64,000 nucleotides of DNA, taken from NCBI GenBank assembly GCA_004295045.1, contig SHND01000031.1:1-64000 (forward strand). The letters run 5' to 3'. Numbering within the stretch: position 1 is the first letter of the stretch; each line of letters begins with the position of its first letter. The position numbers and the translations under genes are program-made. The DNA is from Chloroflexota bacterium. GTDB taxonomy: Bacteria; Chloroflexota; Anaerolineae; UBA4142; SHND01. Of the stretch, positions 15,945 to 24,414 are shown piece after piece. The notes beneath the pieces were generated by a model that was given only the letters and a program-made list of their open reading frames with translations, ran no database searches and had not been told where the DNA came from.

Positions 15945-16568
15945 ATGGCAGAAAATAAATTTGAACTCCGCGCGTATTGTTATTTGGATCGGATGCAGCC
16001 GCAGTACGCCGCTTTCGTCGGCACGATTACGCAAGGCGATTTGCCGATCGAGGGGATGGCGTCGCTCTATGTCGAAGTCGCGCCGGGCAATGATGTGTTT
16101 CGGCTCGTGGACATTGCCGTAAAATCCACCGATGCGAAACCGGGCGCGCAAATCGTCGAACGCGAATTCGGCATGTTTGAAGTTCATTCGCTCAAGCAAG
16201 CCGAAGTGTTGGAAGCGGGACGCATCGTCCTCGAGCGTTTGAATCTCAAACCCGAAGACCGCCTCAGACCCACCGTCGCGTCACTCCAAATCATCACGCA
16301 CGTCAACACGTATCAGGTGCAGTTGCTCAATCGTTTTCGACGCGGCGCGATGCTGGTCGCGGGCGAAACGTTATTCATCATGGAAGTCGCGCCCGCCGCG
16401 TACATCAATCTCGCCGCGAACGAAGCGGAAAAATACGCGAATATCAAATTGATTCACGTTTCCTCCGTCGGACGTTTTGGGCGCATGTGGATGTCGGGCA
16501 GTGAAGCGGAAATGATGGCGGCGCAAAAAGCGGCTGTTGCGGCGATTGAAAATTTGCAGGGCAAGTAA
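15945..16568 (+). CDS. Divergent tandem BMC-domain shell protein (BMC-T)
   Basis: The 207-residue protein can be read as two BMC-like halves. The first has ASLYVEVAPGNDVFRLVDIA, then VEREFGMFEVHSLKQAEVLEAG. The second has GETLFIMEVAPAAYINLAAN, then IKLIHVSSVGRFGRMWMSGS and EMMAAQKAAVAAIENL. Length and duplication fit a trimeric BMC-T protein, the second in this locus after EutL. The match to the family is by pattern only, and the residues that line the pore are not evident. It lies between eutJ and the vertex protein genes. Confidence 0.7.
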   Translation: MAENKFELRAYCYLDRMQPQYAAFVGTITQGDLPIEGMASLYVEVAPGNDVFRLVDIAVKSTDAKPGAQIVEREFGMFEVHSLKQAEVLEAGRIVLERLNLKPEDRLRPTVASLQIITHVNTYQVQLLNRFRRGAMLVAGETLFIMEVAPAAYINLAANEAEKYANIKLIHVSSVGRFGRMWMSGSEAEMMAAQKAAVAAIENLQGK

Positions 16569-16569
16569 T

Positions 16570-16644
16570 CAAGGAAACAAGTAGACAGGTAGACAAGTAT
16601 GGCTTACTTGCTCCCTGTTTCCTTGTTTTCCTATTTTCCTCCAA
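16570..16644 (+). repeat. Heptad-repeat hairpin after the BMC-T gene
   Basis: CAAGGAAACA (16570-16579) pairs with TGTTTCCTTG (16616-16625), and CAAGTA pairs with TACTTG inside. The right side runs on as TACTTGC-TCCCTGT-TTCCTTG-TTTTCCT-ATTTTCC, a 7-base period, ending three bases before the next ATG. Confidence 0.72.
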
Positions 16645-16646
16645 CA

Positions 16647-17003
16647 ATGTCACGCACTTTTTACACGGAACGCGATATTCAAGACATGGCAAAACGCGGC
16701 GTCACCGAAATTGAAGTGAACGATTCGGTGTACATCACCGACATTGCGCGCGAGATGATGGACAAGCTGGGCATCAAGCGCAAAGTGACGGGCAGCGCGT
16801 CCGCAACGTCAAGCGTTCTCAAATCACCTGATGTGGCGAATTTGCACAACCCGGCGTCCGCGCCCGGCAACGCGCCGTTGACCGATTCCGAAAAACACGA
16901 GGTCATCGAAAAAGTAAAAAGCGGCGTGATTGCGCGCCTCGGTCCGGGCGTGGACAGCGCGGTGGTGGAACAGATTGTGAAACGCGTGGTGGAAAAACTT
17001 TAG
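16647..17003 (+). CDS. Small EutQ-N-like protein with C-terminal encapsulation-like helix
   Basis: 118 residues from ATG 16647. Residues 1-42 (SRTFYTERDIQDMAKRGVTE, then NDSVYITDIAREMMDKLGI) repeat the N-terminal motif of the EutQ-like protein at 13237, but there is no cupin. A Ser/Pro/Asn-rich linker (about 45-75) follows. The tail ends DSAVVEQIVKRVVEKL, close to the encapsulation peptide of the aldehyde dehydrogenase (EEIVRKVLAELRR). It looks like a linker or scaffold protein of the compartment: one end a EutQ-type module, the other a shell-targeting helix. No catalytic residues are apparent. Confidence 0.7.
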   Translation: MSRTFYTERDIQDMAKRGVTEIEVNDSVYITDIAREMMDKLGIKRKVTGSASATSSVLKSPDVANLHNPASAPGNAPLTDSEKHEVIEKVKSGVIARLGPGVDSAVVEQIVKRVVEKL

Positions 17004-17076
17004 CGGATTGCAGATAGCAGATGGCGGATCGAAAACCGCACGCTCGCCATTCGCTATCCGCCATCAGCCATTTGCC
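17004..17076 (+). repeat. Heptad-repeat hairpin before the first eutN gene
   Basis: GATGGCGGAT (17020-17029) pairs with ATCCGCCATC (17056-17065). The left arm is GCGGATT-GCAGATA-GCAGATG-GCGGATC and the right arm TCGCCAT-TCGCTAT-CCGCCAT-CAGCCAT-TTGCC. The start codon is created by the last heptamer (TTGCC|ATG). Confidence 0.78.
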
Positions 17077-17388
17077 ATGATTCTCGGTCAGGTCGTCGGC
17101 ACTGTCGTCGCCACCATCAAGGACGAACAACTCGCGGGCGAGAAACTTTTGCTCGTGCAGTTAATGAATCGCAAGCGCGAAAAAATCGGACGTCCGCAGG
17201 CAGCGATTGATGTGGTGGATGCGGGACAAAACGATTTTGTTTTTCTCGTCCGCGCGCGCGAAGCCGCGTTAGCAACGTATCCCGTCGTCGGTCCCGTTGA
17301 TTTGGCGATTGTAGGAATTGTCGAAACGGCGGATGCGCTCGAAAATGTGGAATTGGAATTGACGGAAGGTGACAGTTATTTCACATGA
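17077..17388 (+). CDS. eutN: EutN/CcmL-family BMC vertex protein
   Basis: 103 residues from ATG 17077. It begins MILGQVVGTVVATIKDEQLAG and continues GEKLLLVQLMN, AAIDVVDAGQNDFVFLVRA and VDLAIVGIVETAD, the canonical BMC-P sequence. Five copies form the pentamer that caps shell vertices. The stop overlaps the start of a second, related gene (ATGA), so two vertex proteins are made from one transcript. Confidence 0.95.
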   Translation: MILGQVVGTVVATIKDEQLAGEKLLLVQLMNRKREKIGRPQAAIDVVDAGQNDFVFLVRAREAALATYPVVGPVDLAIVGIVETADALENVELELTEGDSYFT

Positions 17389-17663
17389 TTCTCGCCAAAG
17401 TCGTCGGCACGGTCGTTTCCACCATCAAGCATCCCGCGTTTGCGGGACGCAAACTTTTGCTCGTGCGTCCACTGCATCTCGAAAACGAAAAACCCGAAGA
17501 TGATTTTATCGCCGTTGACGCGGCACAAGCGGGAATTGGCGATACGGTGCTGGTGTGCCAAGAAGGCAACTCGACGCGCCAAGTGATTGGCGTTCCTAAC
17601 GCGCCGGTGCGGTCATCCATCATCGGCGTGATTGATTCGATTTCATTGCAATCCGAAATCTAG
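17385..17663 (+). CDS. Second EutN/CcmL-family BMC vertex protein
   Basis: A 92-residue BMC-P protein (MILAKVVGTVVSTIKHPAFA, RKLLLVRPLHLENE, FIAVDAAQAGIGDTVLVCQE, SSIIGVIDSISL), paralogous to the gene directly upstream. Two consecutive BMC-P genes are common in complex BMC loci. Having two allows mixed vertices or two compartment types. The start overlaps the preceding stop. Confidence 0.95.
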   Translation: MILAKVVGTVVSTIKHPAFAGRKLLLVRPLHLENEKPEDDFIAVDAAQAGIGDTVLVCQEGNSTRQVIGVPNAPVRSSIIGVIDSISLQSEI

Positions 17664-17685
17664 AATCGAAATTCGAAAATTCTTC

Positions 17686-18996
17686 ATGCTTTCCTTTCCC
17701 CCAAATTTCCTCTGGGGCGCAGCCACCGCCGCACATCAAGTCGAAGGTCAAAATTCGAACAGCGATTGGTGGAACTGGGAGCAAACGCCCGGACACATCA
17801 AGAACGGCGATTCGTCGCGCGTTGCGTGCGACTGGTGGGCGGGAGGACGCTGGCGCGAGGATTTTGACCGCGCGCGCGCGTTGGGCATGAACGCGCAGCG
17901 CGTCGGAATCGAATGGGCGCGTCTCGAACCGCATCAAGGCGAATGGAACGCCCACGCGACAGCGTTTTATCGCGAAATGATTTCAGGTTTACGCGAACGC
18001 GGCCTAGAGCCGTTTGTTACGCTGCATCATTTCACGAGTCCGCAATGGGTCGCGGAACGCGGTGGTTTCGAGAATCCCGAAATTTCGCAGTGGATAGCGC
18101 GGTATGCCGAACGCGCCGCGCGCGAATTTGGCGCACTCGTCAACTATTGGATTACAATTAACGAGCCGAACGTTTACGCCTATCAATGTTATCTCGCCGG
18201 AGTTTGGCTCGCGCAGAAAAAAGATTTTGGCGCGTTTTTGCGCGTGCTGAAAAACGCCCTTCGCGCGCACGCGGCAATGTATCACGCGGTCAAGCGCGCT
18301 CAGCCCGAGGCACAAGTCGGTTATGCCCACCACTGGCGCGTGTTTGAACCATACAATTCGCGTTCGCCCTTGGACCGCTTGATGGCGGGCTTGCGAACGC
18401 GCGTCTTTGGCAAAGCGCTGATGAGCGCGATTGAACAAGGACGGCTCGTGCTGCCGCTCGGTTGGGATGAATCTATTCCCGAAGCGCGCGGCACGCAAGA
18501 TTTTCTCGGCGTGAATTATTATTATCAAGAATACACCGCCTTTGATTTGTCGAACCCCGGCGACGTATTTGCGCGCAGTGTGTACGATCCCGATGTGAAA
18601 CGGCTGCAGCAATTTTTCGAAGGCGCAGGTAATTTGCATCCTGACGCGTTCCGCGACTTGCTCATTCGGTTGAAAAAATACAACAAGCCGATTTACATTA
18701 CGGAAAATGGGTTCGTCGAAACCGATCGCGACGATCAAACGCGCTATCTCATCACGCATCTCCAAGCCGTCAACGAGGCAATCCAACGCGGCGTGGATGT
18801 GCGCGGTTATTTTTGGTGGTCGCTGCTCGACAATTTCGAATGGTCGGAAGGGTACACGCCGCGCTTTGGTTTGTATCACACCGAGTATGAAACGCAGGCG
18901 CGCACGTTGAAAAAAGCGGGCACGCTGTACGAAAAAATTGTGCGCGCCAATGGAATCACAAAAGAGTTGACGGAGCAACATGGACGCGCGAACTGA
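17686..18996 (+). CDS. Glycoside hydrolase family 1, beta-glucosidase-like
   Basis: 436 residues from ATG 17686, a start chosen because the family begins with FPPNFLWGAATAAHQVEG. The acid/base is the Glu of WITINEPN (about residue 160) and the nucleophile the Glu of YITENGFVE (about residue 340). The typical GYFWWSLLDNFEWSEGY segment is near the C-terminus. No signal peptide, so cytoplasmic. It overlaps the class II aldolase gene by 17 bases, suggesting a sugar route feeding that aldolase; the exact glycoside is unknown. Confidence 0.93.
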   Translation: MLSFPPNFLWGAATAAHQVEGQNSNSDWWNWEQTPGHIKNGDSSRVACDWWAGGRWREDFDRARALGMNAQRVGIEWARLEPHQGEWNAHATAFYREMISGLRERGLEPFVTLHHFTSPQWVAERGGFENPEISQWIARYAERAAREFGALVNYWITINEPNVYAYQCYLAGVWLAQKKDFGAFLRVLKNALRAHAAMYHAVKRAQPEAQVGYAHHWRVFEPYNSRSPLDRLMAGLRTRVFGKALMSAIEQGRLVLPLGWDESIPEARGTQDFLGVNYYYQEYTAFDLSNPGDVFARSVYDPDVKRLQQFFEGAGNLHPDAFRDLLIRLKKYNKPIYITENGFVETDRDDQTRYLITHLQAVNEAIQRGVDVRGYFWWSLLDNFEWSEGYTPRFGLYHTEYETQARTLKKAGTLYEKIVRANGITKELTEQHGRAN

Positions 18997-19720
18997 ATAT
19001 ACGCTGCGCGAAGAAATCGTCCGCATCGGCAAATTGATGTGGGAGAAAAATTTTATCGCGGCGGGCGATGGGAACTTGAGTGTGCGGCTCGGCACAGACC
19101 GTTTGTTATGTACGCCGAGTGGTTTGAGCAAAGGATTTTTGAACACAGAACAACTACTCGTGGTTGATTTGCAGGGCAACAAAGTCGGCGCGAATTTTGG
19201 CGCGGCGCGCGAACTTGTGCCTTCCTCTGAAATTCGTTTGCACCTCGAATGTTATCGCCAACGCGCGGATGTCCAAGCCGTCGTTCACGCGCATCCGCCC
19301 TCCGCGATTTCGTGCACTCTCGTCGGCATCTCGCTCGCCAAATGTATTTTGCCCGAAGTGGTGTACGATTTGGGCACGATTCCCACACTGCCCTACGCGA
19401 CGCCGACGAGCGTCGAAGGACCCGAACGCATCCGCGAACTCATTCCGCGTTACGATGCGTTTATGCTCGAACGACACGGTTCGGTAACGGTGGGGAAAAA
19501 TTTGTGGGACGCGTACATGCGGCTCGAACGGTTGGAACATTCCGCGCTCATTGCGCTCCAAGCCAACGCGGTGCAGCCCGTGATGCCGCTGACCGATTCG
19601 CAAATTCAAAAACTCGCGGGCATGCGAAAAAATGTGTTCGCCCAACGCGGGCGCGATGTCTGCGCGGAATGTAACGCGTGTATGGTGAGCGACAAGCACG
19701 CGTCTCGTCAAAAAGTTTGA
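18980..19720 (+). CDS. Class II aldolase/adducin family, fuculose- or rhamnulose-phosphate aldolase-like
   Basis: 246 residues. The zinc histidines are in VVHAHPPSAISC and the third in MLERHGSVTVG; the glycine-rich substrate motif is AAGDGNLSVRLG. Relatives cleave L-fuculose-1-phosphate or similar to lactaldehyde and DHAP. Class II aldolases are signature enzymes of the planctomycete-type BMC, so the position next to shell genes is suggestive. The C-terminus adds a cysteine motif (DVCAECNACMV, C-x2-C-x2-C) reminiscent of the extension on the DeoC at 55042. No clear encapsulation peptide is seen. Confidence 0.88.
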   Translation: MDARTEYTLREEIVRIGKLMWEKNFIAAGDGNLSVRLGTDRLLCTPSGLSKGFLNTEQLLVVDLQGNKVGANFGAARELVPSSEIRLHLECYRQRADVQAVVHAHPPSAISCTLVGISLAKCILPEVVYDLGTIPTLPYATPTSVEGPERIRELIPRYDAFMLERHGSVTVGKNLWDAYMRLERLEHSALIALQANAVQPVMPLTDSQIQKLAGMRKNVFAQRGRDVCAECNACMVSDKHASRQKV

Positions 19721-19726
19721 AACTGC

Positions 19727-19827
19727 ATTTATGATTGTTGATTGTTGATTGTTGATTGTTGATTTGAATGGATTGGCGCGGCGCGTAGAAAATCAAAAAT
19801 CATAAATCCAAAACCAAAAATTCTCGC
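19727..19827 (+). repeat. Heptad-repeat hairpin before the DUF503 gene
   Basis: ATTTATGATT (19727-19736) pairs with AATCATAAAT (19798-19807). The left side is TGATTGT repeated four times and then TGATTTG. The right side is AAAATCA-AAAATCA-TAAATCC-AAAACCA-AAAATTC. This is the AT-rich variant of the family. Confidence 0.78.
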
Positions 19828-20112
19828 ATGGTCGTCGGCATTTGCACCGTCCAACTCGAAATTTTCGGCAACGACTCGCTCAAAGGCAAGCGGCATGTCG
19901 TCAAGCCGATTCTCGCGCGCGTGCGCGATCACTTTAACGTTTCGGCGGCAGAAGTGGACGATCTCGATGCATGGCAGCGCGCGACGATTGCGTTCGCTTG
20001 CGTATCGAACGACGCAAATTACGCGCATGGACTTTTGGAAAAAGTGGTTGACTATATCGAACGCAGTCGGTTTGACGCGAATATTTTGGATTATCAGATC
20101 GAACTTTTGTAG
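19828..20112 (+). CDS. DUF503 family protein (YlxP-like)
   Basis: A 94-residue DUF503 protein: VVGICTVQLEIFGNDSLKGK, HVVKPILARVRDHFNVSAAE, then ATIAFACVSNDANYA. Homologues often sit near translation and ribosome-maturation genes; the function is not established. The ATG follows the heptad-repeat spacer. Confidence 0.9.
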   Translation: MVVGICTVQLEIFGNDSLKGKRHVVKPILARVRDHFNVSAAEVDDLDAWQRATIAFACVSNDANYAHGLLEKVVDYIERSRFDANILDYQIELL

Positions 20113-20170
20113 AGCAATTTTCTAAATTGCTCGCTATGTGATACGGACAATTTACAAAATTGTCCTACGG
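20112..20170. repeat. Two adjacent AT-rich palindromes
   Basis: GAGCAATTT-TCT-AAATTGCTC (20112-20132) and GGACAATTT-ACA-AAATTGTCC (20145-20165). Both have 9-bp perfect stems with 3-base loops and similar sequence, so they look like two copies of one small repeat. They fill the spacer before the membrane glycosyltransferase gene. Confidence 0.7.
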
Positions 20171-20176
20171 TAAATC

Positions 20177-22162
20177 GTGTTCTCTCGTCTCCTCTCGTAC
20201 AATCTCGCCGCGCTCGCGCTGGTTCCTGCTCCCTCCCCTCCCCTCTCTGCCGCTCTCGTACTCTTGGCGTTTCATGCGCTGGGTCTCACGCTCGTCGCGC
20301 AGTTGATGCGCGCGCCGCTGTGGCTTGTAGGCGTGGTGATCGGGATGATGCTTGCCGCGCAATTCTTGCCGCGCCTCCGCGACATTTTTTCACCGTCCCT
20401 GCTCGCGCCCTTTTGCTTTGTCTATCTTGGGGCTGTCGTTCGCTTTATTTGGCTGCGTCTTCTCGGCGGTGAGATTCCGGGATATTTTGAATACACTCTG
20501 CCTGACCCGCGCGTGCTGCTGCATTTTGATTTTTTTGTGCTGGCAGCATTGTTGTACAGCGCGCTGATTTTATTCTCGATTCTCGTTTCTCGTCGTACCT
20601 ACGCGATTCGCTTTGCCGCGTTCGCCGCCGCGCTCGCGATTTTTGTTTGGGCAATCGCGGAATATTTCGGACAGCGCACCTTTGGCGCAACGGGCAGCGA
20701 CCCATTCGCATATGTGCAAATGGGAATTGATCTGGCAACGCGCGGCACCGCCGCGCATCACTTTGAATTGTTCGCGCGTTTTCCCACGCAAACGATTTCT
20801 TGGTATCCCCTTGTATCCGTCGGCTATCATTTGCCCTTTAATCTCAACGGCGACGCAATCACCGTGTGGCCCATTGGCGGGTCCGTCGCTTATGCCATCG
20901 CTTATCGTCTCGCCGGTGAAAGCGCGTTGTATTTCGTCAATCCAATTTTTTCTCTGTTGAGCATTTTAGTATCCGGGCTGCTCAGTTGGGAATTGACCCG
21001 CGCCGATTCGAAAACAATTCGCGTCGTGATGGCAACACTCGTTGCAATCATCATTGCTACCTCGAACGAAATCGTAAACTGGGCAGGCATCACGATGGTG
21101 GATACGCAAGCGTTGGTGTTTTCGACGCTCGCGTTTTACTGCGCGCTGCGCGTATATCGCAGCGGAAAATGGGGTTGGGCAATTGGCGCGGGAGTTTTTT
21201 GGGGCGCGACCTATCTTGTGCGTCACACGCAGCTGGTTATCCTGCTTGGACTCGTTCCACTCTTGTTGCTGGCGCCCTTCTCTGCGCGCACACGTCTAAA
21301 AAATTTCCTTTTGGCATGTGGCGCGGCATTGCTCATCGCCTTACCTGACTTGTGGTATCATCAAATCTATCTGGGCAGCTGGCTTGTACCCGAGTCGGAA
21401 GAGCTCGCATTATTTTCACTAAACGCGATATTCCCAACGCTCGGCGCCATCGAGCAGAGCGCGTTGATTGGCGCGGAGTTCGGTTGGCTGCTGTTCTTTG
21501 TTCTGTCCGGAATATTTTTTTTCACAAAACGCGAAAAAATTCCGAGCATTGCATTGCTGTTGTGGCTCGGCGCCGCGCTGGCGATTCATTTGCCGTACGC
21601 GGCGCTGCGCTTGCGCGATTTGATTCCCGAGTTTCCGATCCTTGCCTTTTATGCCTGCTACGGAATCGTGGCATCCATCGCAGCTTTGTGGAAGCGAAAC
21701 AAGAAATGGGCGTCGGCTGCGGCGGCTTGCCTAATTTTTGTCGGGCTGGAACTGATGCTCGTGCGCGTATGGAATACCGTGCCGCGCGTGTTTCAGGAAC
21801 CACGCGCCCGTTTCGGCGCAATGACGCAAACGCAGCGCGAATCCTTTCGTACGATTGCAGAATTTACACCGCCGAACGCATTGATCGGCGCTTCGCTCAA
21901 TTCGGGCGCAGTTGAATTGTATTCACAGCGCAGCGCGTTTCGTCCCGCCGATTGGTCGACTGAAAACTTGCGTCAATTTCTTGAACTCGCGCGCGCAAAC
22001 AATTACGAAATCTATTTGCTTCAAGACAACGCGTCGCTCACCAACGTTTTGAATACATTGCGCGGCGAATATCAAATCGAACGCGTGGTGACGCTCGATG
22101 TGCCGCTATTTGGAAACGCGCGAATAAACGACGCGGGCGCGCTGTGGAAAATTACGCGTTGA
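20177..22162 (+). CDS. Polytopic membrane protein, GT-C glycosyltransferase-like
   Basis: A 661-residue protein starting at GTG with about a dozen hydrophobic helices and a soluble C-terminal part (about residues 530-661). The loop after the fourth or fifth helix (GATGSDPFAYVQMGIDLATR) has the acidic position and placement typical of dolichyl-phosphate-mannose-type GT-C enzymes, which use polyprenyl-phosphate sugars outside the membrane. The acceptor is unknown. der follows at 22184 and is probably co-transcribed. Confidence 0.75.
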   Translation: MFSRLLSYNLAALALVPAPSPPLSAALVLLAFHALGLTLVAQLMRAPLWLVGVVIGMMLAAQFLPRLRDIFSPSLLAPFCFVYLGAVVRFIWLRLLGGEIPGYFEYTLPDPRVLLHFDFFVLAALLYSALILFSILVSRRTYAIRFAAFAAALAIFVWAIAEYFGQRTFGATGSDPFAYVQMGIDLATRGTAAHHFELFARFPTQTISWYPLVSVGYHLPFNLNGDAITVWPIGGSVAYAIAYRLAGESALYFVNPIFSLLSILVSGLLSWELTRADSKTIRVVMATLVAIIIATSNEIVNWAGITMVDTQALVFSTLAFYCALRVYRSGKWGWAIGAGVFWGATYLVRHTQLVILLGLVPLLLLAPFSARTRLKNFLLACGAALLIALPDLWYHQIYLGSWLVPESEELALFSLNAIFPTLGAIEQSALIGAEFGWLLFFVLSGIFFFTKREKIPSIALLLWLGAALAIHLPYAALRLRDLIPEFPILAFYACYGIVASIAALWKRNKKWASAAAACLIFVGLELMLVRVWNTVPRVFQEPRARFGAMTQTQRESFRTIAEFTPPNALIGASLNSGAVELYSQRSAFRPADWSTENLRQFLELARANNYEIYLLQDNASLTNVLNTLRGEYQIERVVTLDVPLFGNARINDAGALWKITR

Positions 22163-22163
22163 A

Positions 22164-22183
22164 TCGAAAATCTAAAATCAAAA
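22164..22183 (+). repeat. Short heptad tract before der
   Basis: The spacer reads as 7-base units of the AAATCNA type (CGAAAAT, CTAAAAT, CAAAA) and runs directly into the der ATG. It is the right-arm half of the AT-rich element without a left arm. Confidence 0.45.
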
Positions 22184-23533
22184 ATGACTTCCAAACCCAT
22201 TCTTGCCATTGTCGGACGCCCAAACGTCGGCAAGTCCACTCTGTTCAATCGGCTCGTCGGCGAACGTCTGGCAATTGTGACAGACATTGCGGGCACCACT
22301 CGCGATCGTCTCTACGCGGACGCCGACTTTGCCGGGCGCGAATTTACAGTGGTTGACACCGGAGGAATCGTCGGAGAACGCGACGTCGCATCATCAAACG
22401 ATACAGCGCAATTTTTCGCGCTGGCGCGCGACCAGGCAGAGTTGGCAATTGCCGAAGCGGATGCAATTTTGTTTCTGACCGATGTCGAAGCGGGCGTCAT
22501 GCCGGGCGATTATGAAATCGCGGACATTTTGCGCAAGTCCGACAAACCGGTGTATCTCGCCGTCAACAAAGCGGACAATGAAAAGCGCGTCGCCGATGCA
22601 GTGGAATTTTTCGCGCTCGGTCTCGGCACGCCGTACCCCATCTCGGCGCTGCATGGCGTTGGCACAGGCGACCTGCTGGAAGAAATCATCGCAAATTTTC
22701 CGCTTGCCGAACCTGAAACTGAAAATGAATTTCCACAAATCGCGATTGTCGGACGCCCAAACGTCGGCAAATCGTCCCTGCTGAATGCAATTCTCGGACA
22801 AGAGCGCGCAATCGTGAGCGAAATTCCGGGAACGACGCGCGACTCGATTGATACGCAAGTTTTGTGGCGCGACGAACCCTTGACGATTATTGATACGGCA
22901 GGAATTCGACGACGCGGCAAGATCGAACCCGGCATTGAAAAATTTTCCAGTCTGCGCGCGCTCAAGGCGATTCAACGCGCGGATGTTGTGCTGCTGCTGT
23001 TGGACGCGCAGGACGGACCCACCACGCAGGACATGCATGTCGCCTCGTATGCGCTCGAAGAGGACAAAGGCATCGTGCTCGTGGTGAATAAATGGGATGC
23101 GCTGGAAAAAGAAACGAACACGATGCGCGATTATGAAGCGCGCGTCCGCGCGGCGTTCAATTTCATTCCCTATGCGCCCATTGTCTTTTGTTCCGCCAAG
23201 TTTCGCCAACGTATCCCGGCAGTCGTGGACACTGCTTTGCGGGTACACCAAGAGTTGCGCGAACGCGTGCCAACTACGGATTTGAACGAAATTTTACGCG
23301 AAGCGATCGCGCAGCATTCGCCCCCAACGCATGGCAAACGGACGCTGAAATTTTATTATGCAACGCAAGTGGGGATTATTCCGCCGACGTTTGTCTTTTT
23401 CGTCAATCACAAAGACATGGTGCACTTTTCGTATCAGCGTTATTTGGAAAACAAGATCCGCGAGCGTTTTAAATTAACGGGCGCACCAATTAAAATGATC
23501 TTTCGGGCGCACGCTAAAAAAGGTACAAAATAA
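22184..23533 (+). CDS. der: Ribosome-associated GTPase Der (EngA)
   Basis: 449 residues with two tandem GTPase domains: P-loops GRPNVGKSTLFNRL (residues about 9-22) and GRPNVGKSSLLNAI (about 190-203), switch motifs DTGG and DTAG, and base-recognition NKAD and NKWD. The C-terminal KH-like domain is present (KRTLKFYYATQVGIIPPTFV). Der is an essential 50S-subunit assembly factor. A strong terminator overlaps its last codon. Confidence 0.98.
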   Translation: MTSKPILAIVGRPNVGKSTLFNRLVGERLAIVTDIAGTTRDRLYADADFAGREFTVVDTGGIVGERDVASSNDTAQFFALARDQAELAIAEADAILFLTDVEAGVMPGDYEIADILRKSDKPVYLAVNKADNEKRVADAVEFFALGLGTPYPISALHGVGTGDLLEEIIANFPLAEPETENEFPQIAIVGRPNVGKSSLLNAILGQERAIVSEIPGTTRDSIDTQVLWRDEPLTIIDTAGIRRRGKIEPGIEKFSSLRALKAIQRADVVLLLLDAQDGPTTQDMHVASYALEEDKGIVLVVNKWDALEKETNTMRDYEARVRAAFNFIPYAPIVFCSAKFRQRIPAVVDTALRVHQELRERVPTTDLNEILREAIAQHSPPTHGKRTLKFYYATQVGIIPPTFVFFVNHKDMVHFSYQRYLENKIRERFKLTGAPIKMIFRAHAKKGTK

Positions 23534-23580
23534 AAAGCCGTTGTCTGCGTAAATGATTTGACAGACAACGGCTTTTTTTT
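23532..23580. terminator. Bidirectional rho-independent terminator
   Basis: AAAAAGCCGTTGTCTG (23532-23547) and CAGACAACGGCTTTTT (23562-23577) form a 16-bp perfect stem with a 14-base loop, flanked by A5 on the left and T8 on the right. It separates der from the convergent miaB operon. Confidence 0.95.
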
Positions 23581-23582
23581 GT

Positions 23583-24389
23583 TTATCCTTGATTCGCCAG
23601 CTCTTGGACTTTTTCGTTGTTGCGAATCCGTAGAGACTTTTGCACACCTTCGAGGGTGTCTTTGCCCTGCTGCAAAATTCCGACGAGGGAATGGACCGGC
23701 GTAGCGCCCGTGCCGATGGCAATACCGGTAATGAGGATGTCAATCCGCAGCGGCACATTGATGCCCAAGAGCGCAAACATTTGCAGACTCAGGACGGTGG
23801 CGAGGATGATGCCGAGCAACAGACTTGAGAGAATCGAGAGCACCCGCTTGGCATCGCGATATTGCTGTGTCGCAGTAAGCGAAGCGAGGCGCGTTTCCGC
23901 AAAAGCAACGTCGTTCGCGGCGCGTTCGATCAACTGCGAAAGAGCATCTTGACTCGTCGGCAGCATATCGCCCACCCGCAGCGTCGGATCGCCTTCTTGC
24001 GCCAATGCTTCCAGACGTTCGCGCGCGGCGCGCAATTCATCGTTTGCCCAACGCAGCCATTCGCTCCGTCCTGCCAAAAATGCAACGAACGAACGAATAT
24101 AGCTCTCAATCAAATTCCAAACCATCTCGATGAAACGTTCGACCGCCAGCGCGGTCGCGAGAATGGGCGCGAGGACGACGGCTAAATCTACGCCGCGCTC
24201 CAGCGGAACGACCGGGGCTTTGGTGATTGGATAGGTCAGCGCAAACGCAATGGTTCCCGCAAAAATTCCGAGCAGGACCGCGATGCCGCCAAAAACAAAA
24301 AAGCGGCCGCGGCGATTTACCACACGCGTTTTGGGAGATTTGGGAGCCGGGGCGGGAGCGGCAGGTGGTTGAGGAACGGAAACTGACAT
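23583..24389 (-). CDS. Unknown multi-pass membrane protein
   Basis: 268 residues. A Pro/Ala-rich N-terminus precedes hydrophobic segments at about 30-52, 66-88, 185-207 and 212-232, with a helical, charged soluble region between (about 105-180). No family recognised. GGAGG lies five bases before the ATG. It is the last gene of the miaB operon, 25 bases after the preceding stop, and ends at the shared terminator. Confidence 0.7.
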   Translation of the reverse strand: MSVSVPQPPAAPAPAPKSPKTRVVNRRGRFFVFGGIAVLLGIFAGTIAFALTYPITKAPVVPLERGVDLAVVLAPILATALAVERFIEMVWNLIESYIRSFVAFLAGRSEWLRWANDELRAARERLEALAQEGDPTLRVGDMLPTSQDALSQLIERAANDVAFAETRLASLTATQQYRDAKRVLSILSSLLLGIILATVLSLQMFALLGINVPLRIDILITGIAIGTGATPVHSLVGILQQGKDTLEGVQKSLRIRNNEKVQELANQG

Positions 24390-24414
24390 GAATGCCTCCG
24401 ATGGCGCGTGCTGC

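Noticed and set aside
22394..23251. 285-codon minus-strand open frame opposite der
   Set aside because: It lies entirely inside the well-supported der gene and its product has no recognisable domain; the GC-skewed codons of der create open antisense frames.
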